The notes below the pieces were generated by a model, which was given only the letters and a program-made list of their open reading frames with translations, was not told where the DNA came from and did not search any database. Both the position numbers and the translations under genes were made by a program. Positions 25,438 to 33,711 of a stretch of DNA of 64,000 nt are shown here, piece by piece. The stretch is from an uncultured Clostridia bacterium (lineage in GTDB: Bacteria; Bacillota; Clostridia; Oscillospirales; Ruminococcaceae): assembly GCA_947629335.1 (NCBI GenBank), contig CANRDI010000003.1, positions 164,987 to 228,986 on the forward strand, written 5' to 3'. The stretch's first letter is position 1; each line of letters starts with the position of its first letter.

Positions 25438-26697
25438 ATGGAAATTTTTACTGATACACTCAGAAGTCTGATAGATACGTCGGGCTTTGCCGCGTTCGGC
25501 TGGCAGAACGGCGTTATGATACTGCTGTCGTTCGTGCTGTTTTATCTTGCGATAGTAAAGCAGTATGAGCCGCTGCTGATGCTTCCGATAGCATTCGGTA
25601 TGCTGCTGACAAATATCCCGCTTACGGGGCTTTATACGCCGGAGCTTTGGGATCCCGCCACGAACCCGTATTTTGCCCCGGAATATACGGAAAATGCGGG
25701 GAACATATTAGTAAACTTCACTAAAGAAACAAGCCTCGATTACGGCAGAGTTCTCCACGACGGCGGACTTTTGGATATGCTGTATCTGGGCGTAAAGCTC
25801 CAGATCTATCCTCCGATAATCTTCCTGGGCATTGGCGCAATGACCGACTTCGGTCCGCTTATCGCAAACCCGAAGAGCTTTTTGCTCGGCGCGGCGGCTC
25901 AGGGCGGTATCTTCTTTACGTTCCTCGGCGCTTGTTTGCTGAATATGACGGGAATTGCGGACTTTACGCTTAAAGAAGCCGCTTCAATTGCAATAATCGG
26001 CGGCGCGGACGGTCCTACAGCCATTTACCTCACCTCGAAACTTGCTCCACAGCTGCTTGGTTCGATAGCTGTCGCGGCATACTCGTATATGGCGCTTGTC
26101 CCCGTTATTCAGCCGCCTATAATGAGATTGCTTACGACAAAGAAAGAGCGCGCGGTAAAAATGGGTCAGCTCCGCGAGGTGTCAAAACTCGAAAAGGTTG
26201 TTTTCCCGATTGCCGTTACGGTCATTGTAGCGCTTATAGTTCCGTCGGCTGCTCCGCTTGTGGGCATTTTGATGTTCGGAAATCTGATGAAAGAGTCGGG
26301 CGTCTGCGACAGACTTGTTAAAACAGCCACTAACGAACTTATGAACATTATTACGATTTTCCTCGGCGTAACGGTCGGAGCTACGGCAGTTGCAAACAAC
26401 TTCCTGAGCTGGAAGACAATCTTCATAATCGTTCTCGGACTTATCGCGTTCTGCGTCGGAACAGCGTGCGGCGTTCTTCTCGGAAAACTTATGTACATCA
26501 TTTCCGGAAAGAAGATAAATCCGCTTATCGGTTCTGCGGGAGTTTCTGCGGTTCCTATGGCGGCTCGTGTTTCGCAGAAAGAGGGCGCGAGAGAAAACCC
26601 CTCAAACTTCCTGCTTATGCATGCAATGGGTCCGAATGTTGCGGGAGTTATAGGTTCTGCGGTTGCCGCGGGCGTTCTGCTTTCAATTCTCGGATAA
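25438..26697 (+). CDS. oadB: Sodium-translocating decarboxylase beta subunit (OadB)
   Basis: 419 residues, polytopic membrane protein with about nine or more hydrophobic segments. The signature GGADGPTAIYLTS with the Na-coupling Asp and the LQIYPPIIFLGIGAMTDFGP segment are clear, and NKSFLL-type and C-terminal HAMGPNVAGVIGSA blocks complete it. It decarboxylates carboxybiotin and pumps sodium. The attached substrate (oxaloacetate, methylmalonyl-CoA or glutaconyl-CoA) depends on an alpha subunit that is absent here, so the gene symbol reflects family only. Confidence 0.9.
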   Translation: MEIFTDTLRSLIDTSGFAAFGWQNGVMILLSFVLFYLAIVKQYEPLLMLPIAFGMLLTNIPLTGLYTPELWDPATNPYFAPEYTENAGNILVNFTKETSLDYGRVLHDGGLLDMLYLGVKLQIYPPIIFLGIGAMTDFGPLIANPKSFLLGAAAQGGIFFTFLGACLLNMTGIADFTLKEAASIAIIGGADGPTAIYLTSKLAPQLLGSIAVAAYSYMALVPVIQPPIMRLLTTKKERAVKMGQLREVSKLEKVVFPIAVTVIVALIVPSAAPLVGILMFGNLMKESGVCDRLVKTATNELMNIITIFLGVTVGATAVANNFLSWKTIFIIVLGLIAFCVGTACGVLLGKLMYIISGKKINPLIGSAGVSAVPMAARVSQKEGARENPSNFLLMHAMGPNVAGVIGSAVAAGVLLSILG

Positions 26698-26707
26698 TTT
26701 CAAAAAT

Positions 26708-26740
26708 AAAGGCAAGAGCCGTACTCTTGCCTTTAAATTT
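26708..26740 (+). terminator. Terminator after OadB
   Basis: An 11-bp stem (AAAGGCAAGAG at 26708-26718 with 26724-26734) with a 5-base loop, followed by AAATTT. The T tail is short, so termination may be incomplete. Confidence 0.65.
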
Positions 26741-26744
26741 ATAG

Positions 26745-26865
26745 CCTGTTCATATAGATCTAAAAGCGGAGATTTTGCGGATGCATTTGATGCCTTTCGG
26801 GAATTTAGAGCTGAGTTATACGGAAGAACTGCCGCAAAACGGACGCTGAGATTTTTTTGAACAGG
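26745..26865. repeat. Imperfect inverted repeat before the SIMPL gene
   Basis: CCTGTTCA at 26745-26752 is matched by its complement at 26858-26865, and inside it TTTTGCGG at 26773-26780 is matched by its complement at 26832-26839. The span between is about 120 bases with no strong gene; a 22-codon ATG frame at 26781-26849 is present but unsupported. It could be a structured leader. Confidence 0.4.
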
Positions 26866-26895
26866 TTACAGCTTAATTTTGAAAGGAGTAATTTT

Positions 26896-27537
26896 ATGGA
26901 CGGAACAATTACGGTAAAAGGCGTAGGAACTGCAAAAACAAAGCCCGATTATATCAGAATATTTCTGAACATCAATTCAGAAAAACCGACCTACGACGAG
27001 GCGGTTTCTGACGCAAACCGAAGGATAGAACTGCTCCAAAACTCGCTTGTTGCGGAGGGATATGCGAAAGACGACCTGAAAACGCTTGATTTTTCGGTGG
27101 ACACCACTTATGACAATATCGAGGAAAACGGGCGCTACAGGCGTGTGTTCACAGGTTATTCGTGCGGATACAGGCTTAAAATTTCGTTTGATTTCAGTCA
27201 AGAGGCGCTTGCAAAAACCCTTAACGCAGTTGTTGGGAGCGGCTCAAACGCCGAATTTTCGATAACGTTTACTGTTAAAGAACCCGAAAAATTATCGGAA
27301 CAACTGCTTATTTCCGCAACAGAAAACGCCCGCGCAAAGGCTGAAGTGCTTTGCAAAGCGTCGGGAAAGAAGCTCGGAGAGATTGTATCAATAGATTACA
27401 ACTGGGGCGAGGTCGTAATTCACGAGAACAGAATGGATACGCTGTCGCGCGCCGTTCCGCTTGCAGCGATTCCCGATTTCACGCCCGACGATATAAATTC
27501 GAACGACACGGCGACGTTTGTCTGGAAAATTATTTAA
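26896..27537 (+). CDS. SIMPL-domain (DUF541) protein
   Basis: 213 residues, beginning MDGTITVKGVGTAKTKPDYIR, the conserved SIMPL opening (V.G.G....PD), followed by regularly spaced beta strands and DANRRIELLQNSL and DDLKTLDFSV blocks. No signal peptide or membrane helix is visible, so it appears cytoplasmic, unlike many exported relatives. The ATG at 26896 with GAAAGGAG is preferred over an upstream in-frame start. Function of the family is not well defined. Confidence 0.8.
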   Translation: MDGTITVKGVGTAKTKPDYIRIFLNINSEKPTYDEAVSDANRRIELLQNSLVAEGYAKDDLKTLDFSVDTTYDNIEENGRYRRVFTGYSCGYRLKISFDFSQEALAKTLNAVVGSGSNAEFSITFTVKEPEKLSEQLLISATENARAKAEVLCKASGKKLGEIVSIDYNWGEVVIHENRMDTLSRAVPLAAIPDFTPDDINSNDTATFVWKII

Positions 27538-27616
27538 GCATCACATTTTTATAAAATCAACATCTGTTTTGCAAATACTTTGATCTGTATTTTATTACGT
27601 TTGAATTTAAAAAGGA

Positions 27617-27650
27617 AAATGCCCTCCCAAGCAGGAGGGCAAATTTTTAT
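27617..27650. terminator. Bidirectional terminator after SIMPL gene
   Basis: A 7-bp GC-rich stem (GCCCTCC at 27621-27627 with 27634-27640), with AAATTTTTAT on the plus side and ATTTTCCTTTTT on the minus side. It can end both the SIMPL transcript and the short minus-strand transcript at 27756-27986. Confidence 0.75.
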
Positions 27651-27755
27651 AATCCGGTAAAAAAAACCGTTTTACCTGTCGTTTTGTTGTTCGGTGTATT
27701 ATCGGCAAAACAACGTCATTTGAAGCTGTTTGCCGAACGACCCTGCTCGATTGCA

Positions 27756-27848
27756 TCAGTTAAAATAACTGTTGAGCAAATTTTCGAGGGAGTCTGCCGT
27801 ATTTTCATCTTTAACGACCTCGAAGCAATATGCGATTGATAACAGCAT
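27756..27848 (-). CDS. 30-aa peptide ORF with its own promoter and ribosome site
   Basis: On the minus strand a 30-codon frame begins at 27848 with GAAAGGTGGG 6-15 bases upstream and stops at 27756-27758. The peptide starts MLLSIAYCFEVVKDENT and has one Cys; it is not strongly hydrophobic. It is preceded by a canonical promoter (27958-27986) and a leader with a repeated CGGAGCTTTT...GCTCTC block (27886-27901 and 27919-27939 on the plus strand), and is followed by a bidirectional terminator. This looks like a small independent transcript. No homologue recognised. Confidence 0.5.
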   Translation of the reverse strand: MLLSIAYCFEVVKDENTADSLENLLNSYFN

Positions 27849-27957
27849 ATATTTCCCACCTTTCTGTTTTTGTTCTACACAAAATCGGAGCTTTTGCTCT
27901 CTGTATATATTGCAGGACCGGAGCTTTTTATCTGCTCTCTTTTTCCCTTGCAACTAC

Positions 27958-27986
27958 ATTGTAGCATACTTTGGCGGATTTGTCAA
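27958..27986 (-). promoter_or_regulatory. Minus-strand promoter of the 30-aa peptide
   Basis: On the minus strand TTGACA (27986-27981) and TACAAT (27963-27958) are separated by exactly 17 bases, close to the sigma-A consensus. Nothing else on the minus strand to the left needs it. Confidence 0.7.
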
Positions 27987-28254
27987 TATCAGATAGCTTA
28001 TTTTGTTTATATTCTACAAAAATGTGATATGTTTTTACAATTCGTCAAAACTTTTTGGGCAATTTGTAAAGAAAATTATGTCGTAAATTGTGCATTTAGA
28101 AGATAGAGGATAGATGACAGAGATCTGAGTTGTGATAGAATAGTTTTTCGCGGAAGCAAATGTTTTTAGTTCAGTTTGGATTTTTCGATCTGTTTTACTG
28201 CTAAGTACAAGCTGTCCGTTTTTACTGTTCGCCATATACTTGTTCAACAGCTAC
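27987..28254. other. AT-rich stretch without a recognised gene
   Basis: Between the two divergent promoters I see no frame with a ribosome site. A 70-codon minus frame (28035-28247) lacks one and has no recognisable product. Confidence 0.4.
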
Positions 28255-28283
28255 TTGACAATTATAACAATATGTAGTATAAT
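28255..28283 (+). promoter_or_regulatory. Consensus promoter of the aconitase unit
   Basis: TTGACA at 28255-28260 and TATAAT at 28278-28283 with a 17-base spacer, a full consensus match, 65 bases before the aconitase ATG. Confidence 0.8.
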
Positions 28284-28347
28284 AAATACATAATTATTTT
28301 ATTTTATTTATTCAGAGCGGTTCTTAAATAATAAAGGAGGACAAGAA

Positions 28348-30279
28348 ATGGGACTAACTTTAACAGAAAAGATCATCAAGGCACATATTGTTGACGGCGA
28401 GATGAAAAAAGGCACGGAAATAGGGCTTAAAATCGACCAGACCCTTACTCAGGACGCCACGGGTACTATGGCTTATCTCCAGTTTGAGGCAATGGGCGTA
28501 GACCGCGTGAAAACCGAGCGTTCCGTGGCTTATATCGACCACAACACCCTTCAGAGCGGCTTTGAAAACGCCGACGACCACCGCTTTATCGGCTCAATAG
28601 CCAAAAAACACGGAATTTGGTTTTCGCGTCCCGGAAACGGCATTTGCCACCAAGTTCATCTCGAACGTTTCGGAAAGCCGGGAAAGACCCTTATCGGCTC
28701 TGACAGCCACACTCCGACAGGCGGCGGAATAGGTATGCTCGCTATGGGCGCGGGCGGACTTGACGTTGCGGTTGCAATGGGCGGCGGCGCTTATTACATA
28801 ACAATGCCGAAAGTCGTAAAGATAAACCTTATCGGAAAGCTCAATGATTGGGTAAGCGCAAAGGACGTTATCCTCGAAGTTCTCCGCAGGCTCTCTGTAA
28901 AAGGCGGCGTGGGAAAAGTAATGGAATACTGCGGCGAGGGAATAAAGAGCCTTTCTGTTCCGGAGCGCGCGACGATTACAAATATGGGCGCGGAGCTTGG
29001 CGCGACGACTTCTATTTTCCCGTCAGATGAAACAACTCTTGCGTTCCTTAAAGCTCAGGGCAGAGAAGAGGATTATGTCGAGCTTTCGGCTGACGCGGAC
29101 GCGGTTTATGACGAAGAAGTGGACATAGACCTTTCAAAGCTCGTGCCGCTTGCGGCTTGCCCGCACTCTCCCGACAACGTAAAGTCGGTTGAAGAGATAG
29201 GAAAAATAAAGATAGACCAGGTTTGCATAGGCTCTTGCACGAACAGCTCTTTGCAGGATATGCGAAAGGTCGCGCACATTCTTAAAGGAAAGACCGTTCA
29301 CCCCGATGTTTCGCTCAGCATTGCTCCCGGTTCTAAGCAGGTATTCAACCAGATAGCCGAAGAGGGAACTCTTTCGGTTTTAATTGCGGCAGGCGCAAGG
29401 ATACTTGAAAGCGCTTGCGGTCCTTGTATAGGAATGGGACAGTCGCCGAACTCAAAGGGCGTTTCACTGCGCACATTCAACAGAAACTTCCTCGGAAGAA
29501 GCGGCACTAAAGACGCGGAAGTTTATCTTGTATCACCCGAAACGGCTGCCGTTTCGGCGCTTACGGGCGTATTTACCGACCCGCGCACAATAGGCGAAAT
29601 GCCGCCGTATGTAATGCCTGAGAGATTTTTGATAAACGACAATATGGTTGTAGCTCCCGCGTCAATTGAAGAAGCGCCGAGCGTTGAGATACTGCGCGGA
29701 CCGAATATAAAGCCGTTCCCGATAAACAAGCCGCTTGCTGAGAGCATTGAAAGCGCCGTTACGCTTAAAGTCGGCGATAATATAACGACCGACCACATTA
29801 TGCCCGCGGGCGCGAAAATACTGCCGTTAAGGTCGAATATCCCCGCTATCTCCGAGTATTGCTTTACGGTTTGCGATGAAACATTCCCGAAGCGCGCGAA
29901 AGAAGCGGGAACGTCTATAATCGTAGGCGGCTCGAACTACGGACAGGGTTCTTCGAGAGAACACGCCGCGCTTGCTCCGCTGTATCTGGGAGTTAAGGCG
30001 ATAATCTGCAAGAGCTTTGCGAGAATACACCGCCAGAACCTTATAAACAACGGCATCCTGCCGCTTGAATTTGCAAATGAAAGCGATTATGACAAGATAG
30101 AGCAGGGCGATGAGATAGTAATTGCGAATATCCGCGAAATTGTCAAAAACGGCGGCAAGATAATCGTTGAGGACAAGACAAAGGGATTTTCGTTTGAGGT
30201 GAAGTGCGAATTGTCCGAGCGCGGACGCGGAATGATGCTTGCGGGAGGACTTTTGAACTTCACAAAGGAAAGCAAATAA
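28348..30279 (+). CDS. Aconitate hydratase
   Basis: 643 residues; isomerises citrate to isocitrate with a [4Fe-4S] cluster. Cluster cysteines are seen in CIGSCTNSS and ESACGPCIGMGQ, and substrate-binding segments include GSDSHTPTGGGIGM, TTDHIMPAG and GGSNYGQGSSREHAA near the C-terminus. The length is that of the compact aconitase/homoaconitase-type enzymes rather than the ~890-aa AcnA. AAAGGAGGAC precedes the ATG. With the IDH and citrate synthase in the next 7 kb it makes citrate to 2-oxoglutarate. Confidence 0.9.
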   Translation: MGLTLTEKIIKAHIVDGEMKKGTEIGLKIDQTLTQDATGTMAYLQFEAMGVDRVKTERSVAYIDHNTLQSGFENADDHRFIGSIAKKHGIWFSRPGNGICHQVHLERFGKPGKTLIGSDSHTPTGGGIGMLAMGAGGLDVAVAMGGGAYYITMPKVVKINLIGKLNDWVSAKDVILEVLRRLSVKGGVGKVMEYCGEGIKSLSVPERATITNMGAELGATTSIFPSDETTLAFLKAQGREEDYVELSADADAVYDEEVDIDLSKLVPLAACPHSPDNVKSVEEIGKIKIDQVCIGSCTNSSLQDMRKVAHILKGKTVHPDVSLSIAPGSKQVFNQIAEEGTLSVLIAAGARILESACGPCIGMGQSPNSKGVSLRTFNRNFLGRSGTKDAEVYLVSPETAAVSALTGVFTDPRTIGEMPPYVMPERFLINDNMVVAPASIEEAPSVEILRGPNIKPFPINKPLAESIESAVTLKVGDNITTDHIMPAGAKILPLRSNIPAISEYCFTVCDETFPKRAKEAGTSIIVGGSNYGQGSSREHAALAPLYLGVKAIICKSFARIHRQNLINNGILPLEFANESDYDKIEQGDEIVIANIREIVKNGGKIIVEDKTKGFSFEVKCELSERGRGMMLAGGLLNFTKESK

Positions 30280-30680
30280 TGGACGACGAGATAAAACGGC
30301 GCTGGAGCGAGGCGTACAAGGCGAACCCAAGGGTCTACGAAAAGGACGGAACGCTGATGGTGGGCTTTGCGCTGACGGAGGACACCGATTCGCTGTTCCC
30401 GCTCTATCCTGAAAAGCAGTGGGCTATTTCGGGCAAGACTATAAGCGAGTGGAAAATTTCGTTTGTAACGCTGCCGGACAAGAAAAATCCCACGGGAAGC
30501 GTCGAGGGAATACTGGACTACGACGAGGCAATGAAGCGCTTAGAGCCGTATTTTATCGCGTATGGCGACGACTGGAGGCTTATCCGTGCGCTGACGAAAG
30601 CGGAGATCATTTCCGTGGCGACCGGAGAGCCCGTAAAGCCCGAAAAACACGGGCTGTTCGGATTGTTCGGGAAGAAATAA
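30279..30680 (+). CDS. 133-aa protein of unknown function
   Basis: The ATG overlaps the aconitase stop by one base, with AAAGGA upstream. The frame extends upstream inside aconitase, but this ATG is the sensible start. Soluble and mixed alpha/beta: a charged N-terminus, ISGKTISEWKISFVTLP, then GSVEGILDYDEAMKRLEPYF and a C-terminal Gly/Phe-rich HGLFGLFGKK. No family recognised. It is in the aconitase-PARG-IDH run. Confidence 0.6.
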   Translation: MDDEIKRRWSEAYKANPRVYEKDGTLMVGFALTEDTDSLFPLYPEKQWAISGKTISEWKISFVTLPDKKNPTGSVEGILDYDEAMKRLEPYFIAYGDDWRLIRALTKAEIISVATGEPVKPEKHGLFGLFGKK

Positions 30681-30690
30681 CAGGTGAATT

Positions 30691-31374
30691 ATGGATTTCA
30701 GACAGATAAACGCCGAAAATGAGCGTATGTTCAAAGAGGGTAAATTCGACGGAATGAAATCGGAGTATATCAAGGATTACACGCCGACCGAGCGTGTAAG
30801 AAAAGAGCCGTTTAAGTTGTCGGAACACCTTGTAAAGCAGACAACTATCGCTTGCGTTATTGTAAACAGCGCGAAACATTGCGTTGTTCTTAACTTTGCG
30901 AGCGCTTATCACCCCGGCGGCGGTTATCTCACGGGCGCAAGAGCGCAGGAAGAAAGTCTTTGCCGGGCAAGCGGGCTGTATTACACTTTGCGCGAAATGA
31001 CGGCATTTTACGAGGACAACAAGTGCGGCGGCGCGGAATACACCGACGGAATGATTTATTCGCAAAATGTTCTTGTTGTGCGCGACGACCGCGGAAATGC
31101 CCTCAAAGAACCGATAAAGTGCGATTTTCTGACCGTTCCCGCCGTCAACCGCAATAAGGCGAAAGCTATTCCCCGCGAACAGACAAACCTCACCATGGAG
31201 CGCAGGATAAACAAAATTGTGTCGTTCTGCGCGGAAACGGACTGCGAGGTTGCTGTTTTAGGAGCATTCGGCTGCGGAGTGTTCGGAAATGACCGAAACG
31301 AAGTTCTCCCTATGTTCGAGCGCGCGATAAACAAATTCGGCGGGGATAAACAGTATATTTTTGCAATACCGTAA
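30691..31374 (+). CDS. Bacterial-type poly(ADP-ribose) glycohydrolase (TIGR02452/PARG-like)
   Basis: 227 residues. The segment LNFASAYHPGGGYLTG (GGG at about 76-78) and AQEESLCR (QEE at about 86-88) form the PARG signature GGG-X-QEE, in which the second Glu is catalytic. The macrodomain fold is continued by VLVVRDDRG, FLTVPAVNRN and AVLGAFGCGVFGNDRNEV. It should cleave ADP-ribose chains or ADP-ribosyl groups. Length is somewhat short for the family, with a reduced N-terminal accessory part. It lies between aconitase and IDH genes; an ADP-ribosylglycohydrolase of another fold is at 61622. Confidence 0.85.
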   Translation: MDFRQINAENERMFKEGKFDGMKSEYIKDYTPTERVRKEPFKLSEHLVKQTTIACVIVNSAKHCVVLNFASAYHPGGGYLTGARAQEESLCRASGLYYTLREMTAFYEDNKCGGAEYTDGMIYSQNVLVVRDDRGNALKEPIKCDFLTVPAVNRNKAKAIPREQTNLTMERRINKIVSFCAETDCEVAVLGAFGCGVFGNDRNEVLPMFERAINKFGGDKQYIFAIP

Positions 31375-31446
31375 ACTGACTGCAATTAAAACGGCGCAGT
31401 AACGCGCTGTTTAATGAAATGTGTTTAAAGAAAGGAAGGCATAACA

Positions 31447-32658
31447 ATGGCGAAAATTCAGATGAAAACGCCGCTTGTTGAAATGGACGGCGACGAGATG
31501 ACGAGAGTTATCTGGAAGATGATAAAGGAAATCCTTATTCTTCCGTATATCGACCTTAAAACCGATTACTACGACTTGGGTCTTGTCCACAGAAACGAAA
31601 CCGACGACCAAGTGACAATCGACAGCGCAAATGCTACAAAGAAATATGGCGTTGCCGTAAAATGCGCAACAATAACGCCGAACGCGCAGAGAGTTGAAGA
31701 ATATAAGCTCAAAGAGATGTGGAAGTCCCCGAACGGTACTATCCGCGCCATTCTTGACGGAACGGTTTTCAGAAAGCCCATTCTGGTAAAGGGCATAACT
31801 CCGTATATCCCCACATGGACAAAGCCTATTACTATCGCGCGTCACGCTTACGGCGACATATACAAAAATACCGAGCTTAAAGTAGAAAAAGGCTCGAAGG
31901 CTGAAATTGTCGTAACAAACCCCGACGGCAGCGAAACCCGCGCGCTTATCCACGATTTCAAGACCTCCGACGGCATAGTTCAGGGAGTTCACAACCTCGA
32001 CAACTCAATAGCAAGCTTTGCGCGTGCGTGCTTCAACTACGCTCTTGACGCGAAAGAAACGCTCTGGTTCGCGTCAAAGGATACTATCTCTAAAACCTAC
32101 GACCACCGCTTTAAGGACATTTTCGCGGAGATCTACGAGAATGAATACAAAGCAAGGTTCGAGGCTGCGGGAATTGAGTATTTCTATACGCTTATTGATG
32201 ATGTTGTAGCAAGAGTTGTGCGCTCTGAGGGCGGATTTATCTGGGCTTGCAAAAACTATGACGGTGACGTTATGAGCGATATGCTGGCGACAGCATTTGG
32301 TTCGCTCGGACTTATGACGAGCGTTTTGGTTTCACCCGACGGAAAGTACGAATACGAAGCCGCCCACGGAACAGTTACACGCCATTATTACAAGTATTTA
32401 AACGGTGAAAAGACATCTACAAACCCCATAGCTACTATCTTTGCATGGAGCGGAGCGCTGAGAAAGCGCGGCGAGCTTGACGGTATTACCGAGCTTATGA
32501 GCTATGCAGACAAGCTCGAAAAAGCGTCAATTCAGACCATGGAAGACGGAATAATGGATAAGAACCTTTCGGCAATGTCAACTCTTGAAAACAAGCGCGT
32601 TGTCGATACGGAAACGTTCCTTGTAGAGATAAACAAGCGTCTTTCTTCTCTTATGTGA
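31447..32658 (+). CDS. icd: NADP-dependent isocitrate dehydrogenase
   Basis: 403 residues, of the eukaryote-like homodimeric class: [42 protein letters not shown] and [18 protein letters not shown] blocks are visible (here [13 protein letters not shown]), with [10 protein letters not shown] as the NADP-binding signature. It oxidatively decarboxylates isocitrate to 2-oxoglutarate. GAAAGGAAGG precedes the ATG. It ends in a convergent terminator against a minus-strand gene. Confidence 0.95.
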   Translation: MAKIQMKTPLVEMDGDEMTRVIWKMIKEILILPYIDLKTDYYDLGLVHRNETDDQVTIDSANATKKYGVAVKCATITPNAQRVEEYKLKEMWKSPNGTIRAILDGTVFRKPILVKGITPYIPTWTKPITIARHAYGDIYKNTELKVEKGSKAEIVVTNPDGSETRALIHDFKTSDGIVQGVHNLDNSIASFARACFNYALDAKETLWFASKDTISKTYDHRFKDIFAEIYENEYKARFEAAGIEYFYTLIDDVVARVVRSEGGFIWACKNYDGDVMSDMLATAFGSLGLMTSVLVSPDGKYEYEAAHGTVTRHYYKYLNGEKTSTNPIATIFAWSGALRKRGELDGITELMSYADKLEKASIQTMEDGIMDKNLSAMSTLENKRVVDTETFLVEINKRLSSLM

Positions 32659-32673
32659 CTTATTTAAGTGCAG

Positions 32674-32700
32674 CGCCGCGCTTTTTACAGCGCGGCGTTT
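32674..32700. terminator. Convergent terminator between icd and the SpoIID-like gene
   Basis: A 9-bp stem CGCCGCGCT at 32674-32682 with 32689-32697 and a 6-base loop. The downstream T tail is only TTT on the plus side and ACTTAAATAAGT on the minus, so it probably works in both directions but weakly. Confidence 0.55.
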
Positions 32701-32706
32701 CGGCAT

Positions 32707-33627
32707 TTATGAAGCAGTTTCGGATCTGATAAGCTCAAGGTCGTAAAATTCTGCGAGTATCTCAGCGAAGTCTTTGCCGTTCTGTGCGTCAATATTTGCG
32801 GCATTAAGGCTCATGCCTGCGTTTTCGCCGTTTCCCTTACAGCGGAATATAAACGTTTCAAAGCTGTATTCTACGGAGATAGAGTCGCTTTTAAGGTCTA
32901 ACGCGCCGCATATTTCTTCTCCCGAAAGTTTATGTCCGATAAAATCTATGGAAACAAGAGAGCCGTATTCGTCGTAGATCGGTTCTGAAAACCATTCCGA
33001 CGGTTCTTTGTCTGCAAGATTAAGGCTTGAAAACGCACTGAGAACTTCATCCTCGGAAAATGCGCGCTCGGTGAAATACCCCTTTGCAAGAGCGTCTTCG
33101 GGAATTTCTTTTGAAGGCATATACGGAAGATCGCGCGTTTTTCCCGTTGAAACGGCGCACATTTTTACTGAAACGGGTTTTGTTCCGTCGGACAGATATG
33201 CATGACCTGCTGTTTCAATAGCGGAACGTATGACCTTTCTGTCCGAGAGCTTTACGGCTCTGTCGGTGTATGAAACATAAGGAAATGCGTCGCATACGGT
33301 AAAATCCGCGCCGAATGTATTGAACTCGCTTTTGTTTTTCAGAGCGACAAGCGCGTTTGTGTTTATTATCACAGCCATTGCCGCGAGCGTCTGTTCTTCG
33401 TAAATATTCCCCGATACGGGAATGATGCCGCTTATACAGCCCTCGACAAACCTGTCAAAGCTCATTTGCTCAATGCGTCCGCTTTCGCTCAGGTATACCG
33501 AGACTGTTTCGGGAAACTGCTCTTCTGGCGGCTTTGACTGTTCTGAAACATCTGCGAAAACTGCTGCAGCGATTACCGCGGCGGCAATTGCCGCAGTCAA
33601 TGCGGCGGAAATGATTTTTTTCAGCAT
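32707..33627 (-). CDS. Degenerate SpoIID/LytB-domain protein
   Basis: 306 residues with an Ala-rich signal or membrane helix at 5-25. The start at 33627 is chosen by AAGGAG on the minus strand; the frame runs further upstream without support. The body resembles SpoIID (FDRFVEGCISGIIP at 57-70 followed by AAMAVIINTNAL, and GENAGMSLNAANIDAQNGKDFAEILAEFYD at the end), but where SpoIID has the lytic Glu (GVVAGEMP) here is Ile68, and the GHGVGMSQ metal site is GNGENAGMS, without the His. It is therefore unlikely to cut peptidoglycan and may bind it. It is antisense between icd and gltA. Confidence 0.7.
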   Translation of the reverse strand: MLKKIISAALTAAIAAAVIAAAVFADVSEQSKPPEEQFPETVSVYLSESGRIEQMSFDRFVEGCISGIIPVSGNIYEEQTLAAMAVIINTNALVALKNKSEFNTFGADFTVCDAFPYVSYTDRAVKLSDRKVIRSAIETAGHAYLSDGTKPVSVKMCAVSTGKTRDLPYMPSKEIPEDALAKGYFTERAFSEDEVLSAFSSLNLADKEPSEWFSEPIYDEYGSLVSIDFIGHKLSGEEICGALDLKSDSISVEYSFETFIFRCKGNGENAGMSLNAANIDAQNGKDFAEILAEFYDLELIRSETAS

Positions 33628-33650
33628 TGTAATACTCCTTGAATACCGAC

Positions 33651-33679
33651 TTGACAACCAATGCAAAATGATGTATAAT
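33651..33679 (+). promoter_or_regulatory. Promoter of citrate synthase
   Basis: TTGACA at 33651-33656 and TATAAT at 33674-33679, 17-base spacer, 32 bases before the gltA start. A divergent promoter for the SpoIID-like gene is not evident. Confidence 0.8.
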
Positions 33680-33711
33680 AAATATAGTATATAGAATGGA
33701 GAGTATGTGTC

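Noticed and set aside
28035..28247. 70-codon minus-strand ORF upstream of aconitase
   Set aside because: No ribosome site, start lies near the aconitase -35 region, and the translation resembles no protein.
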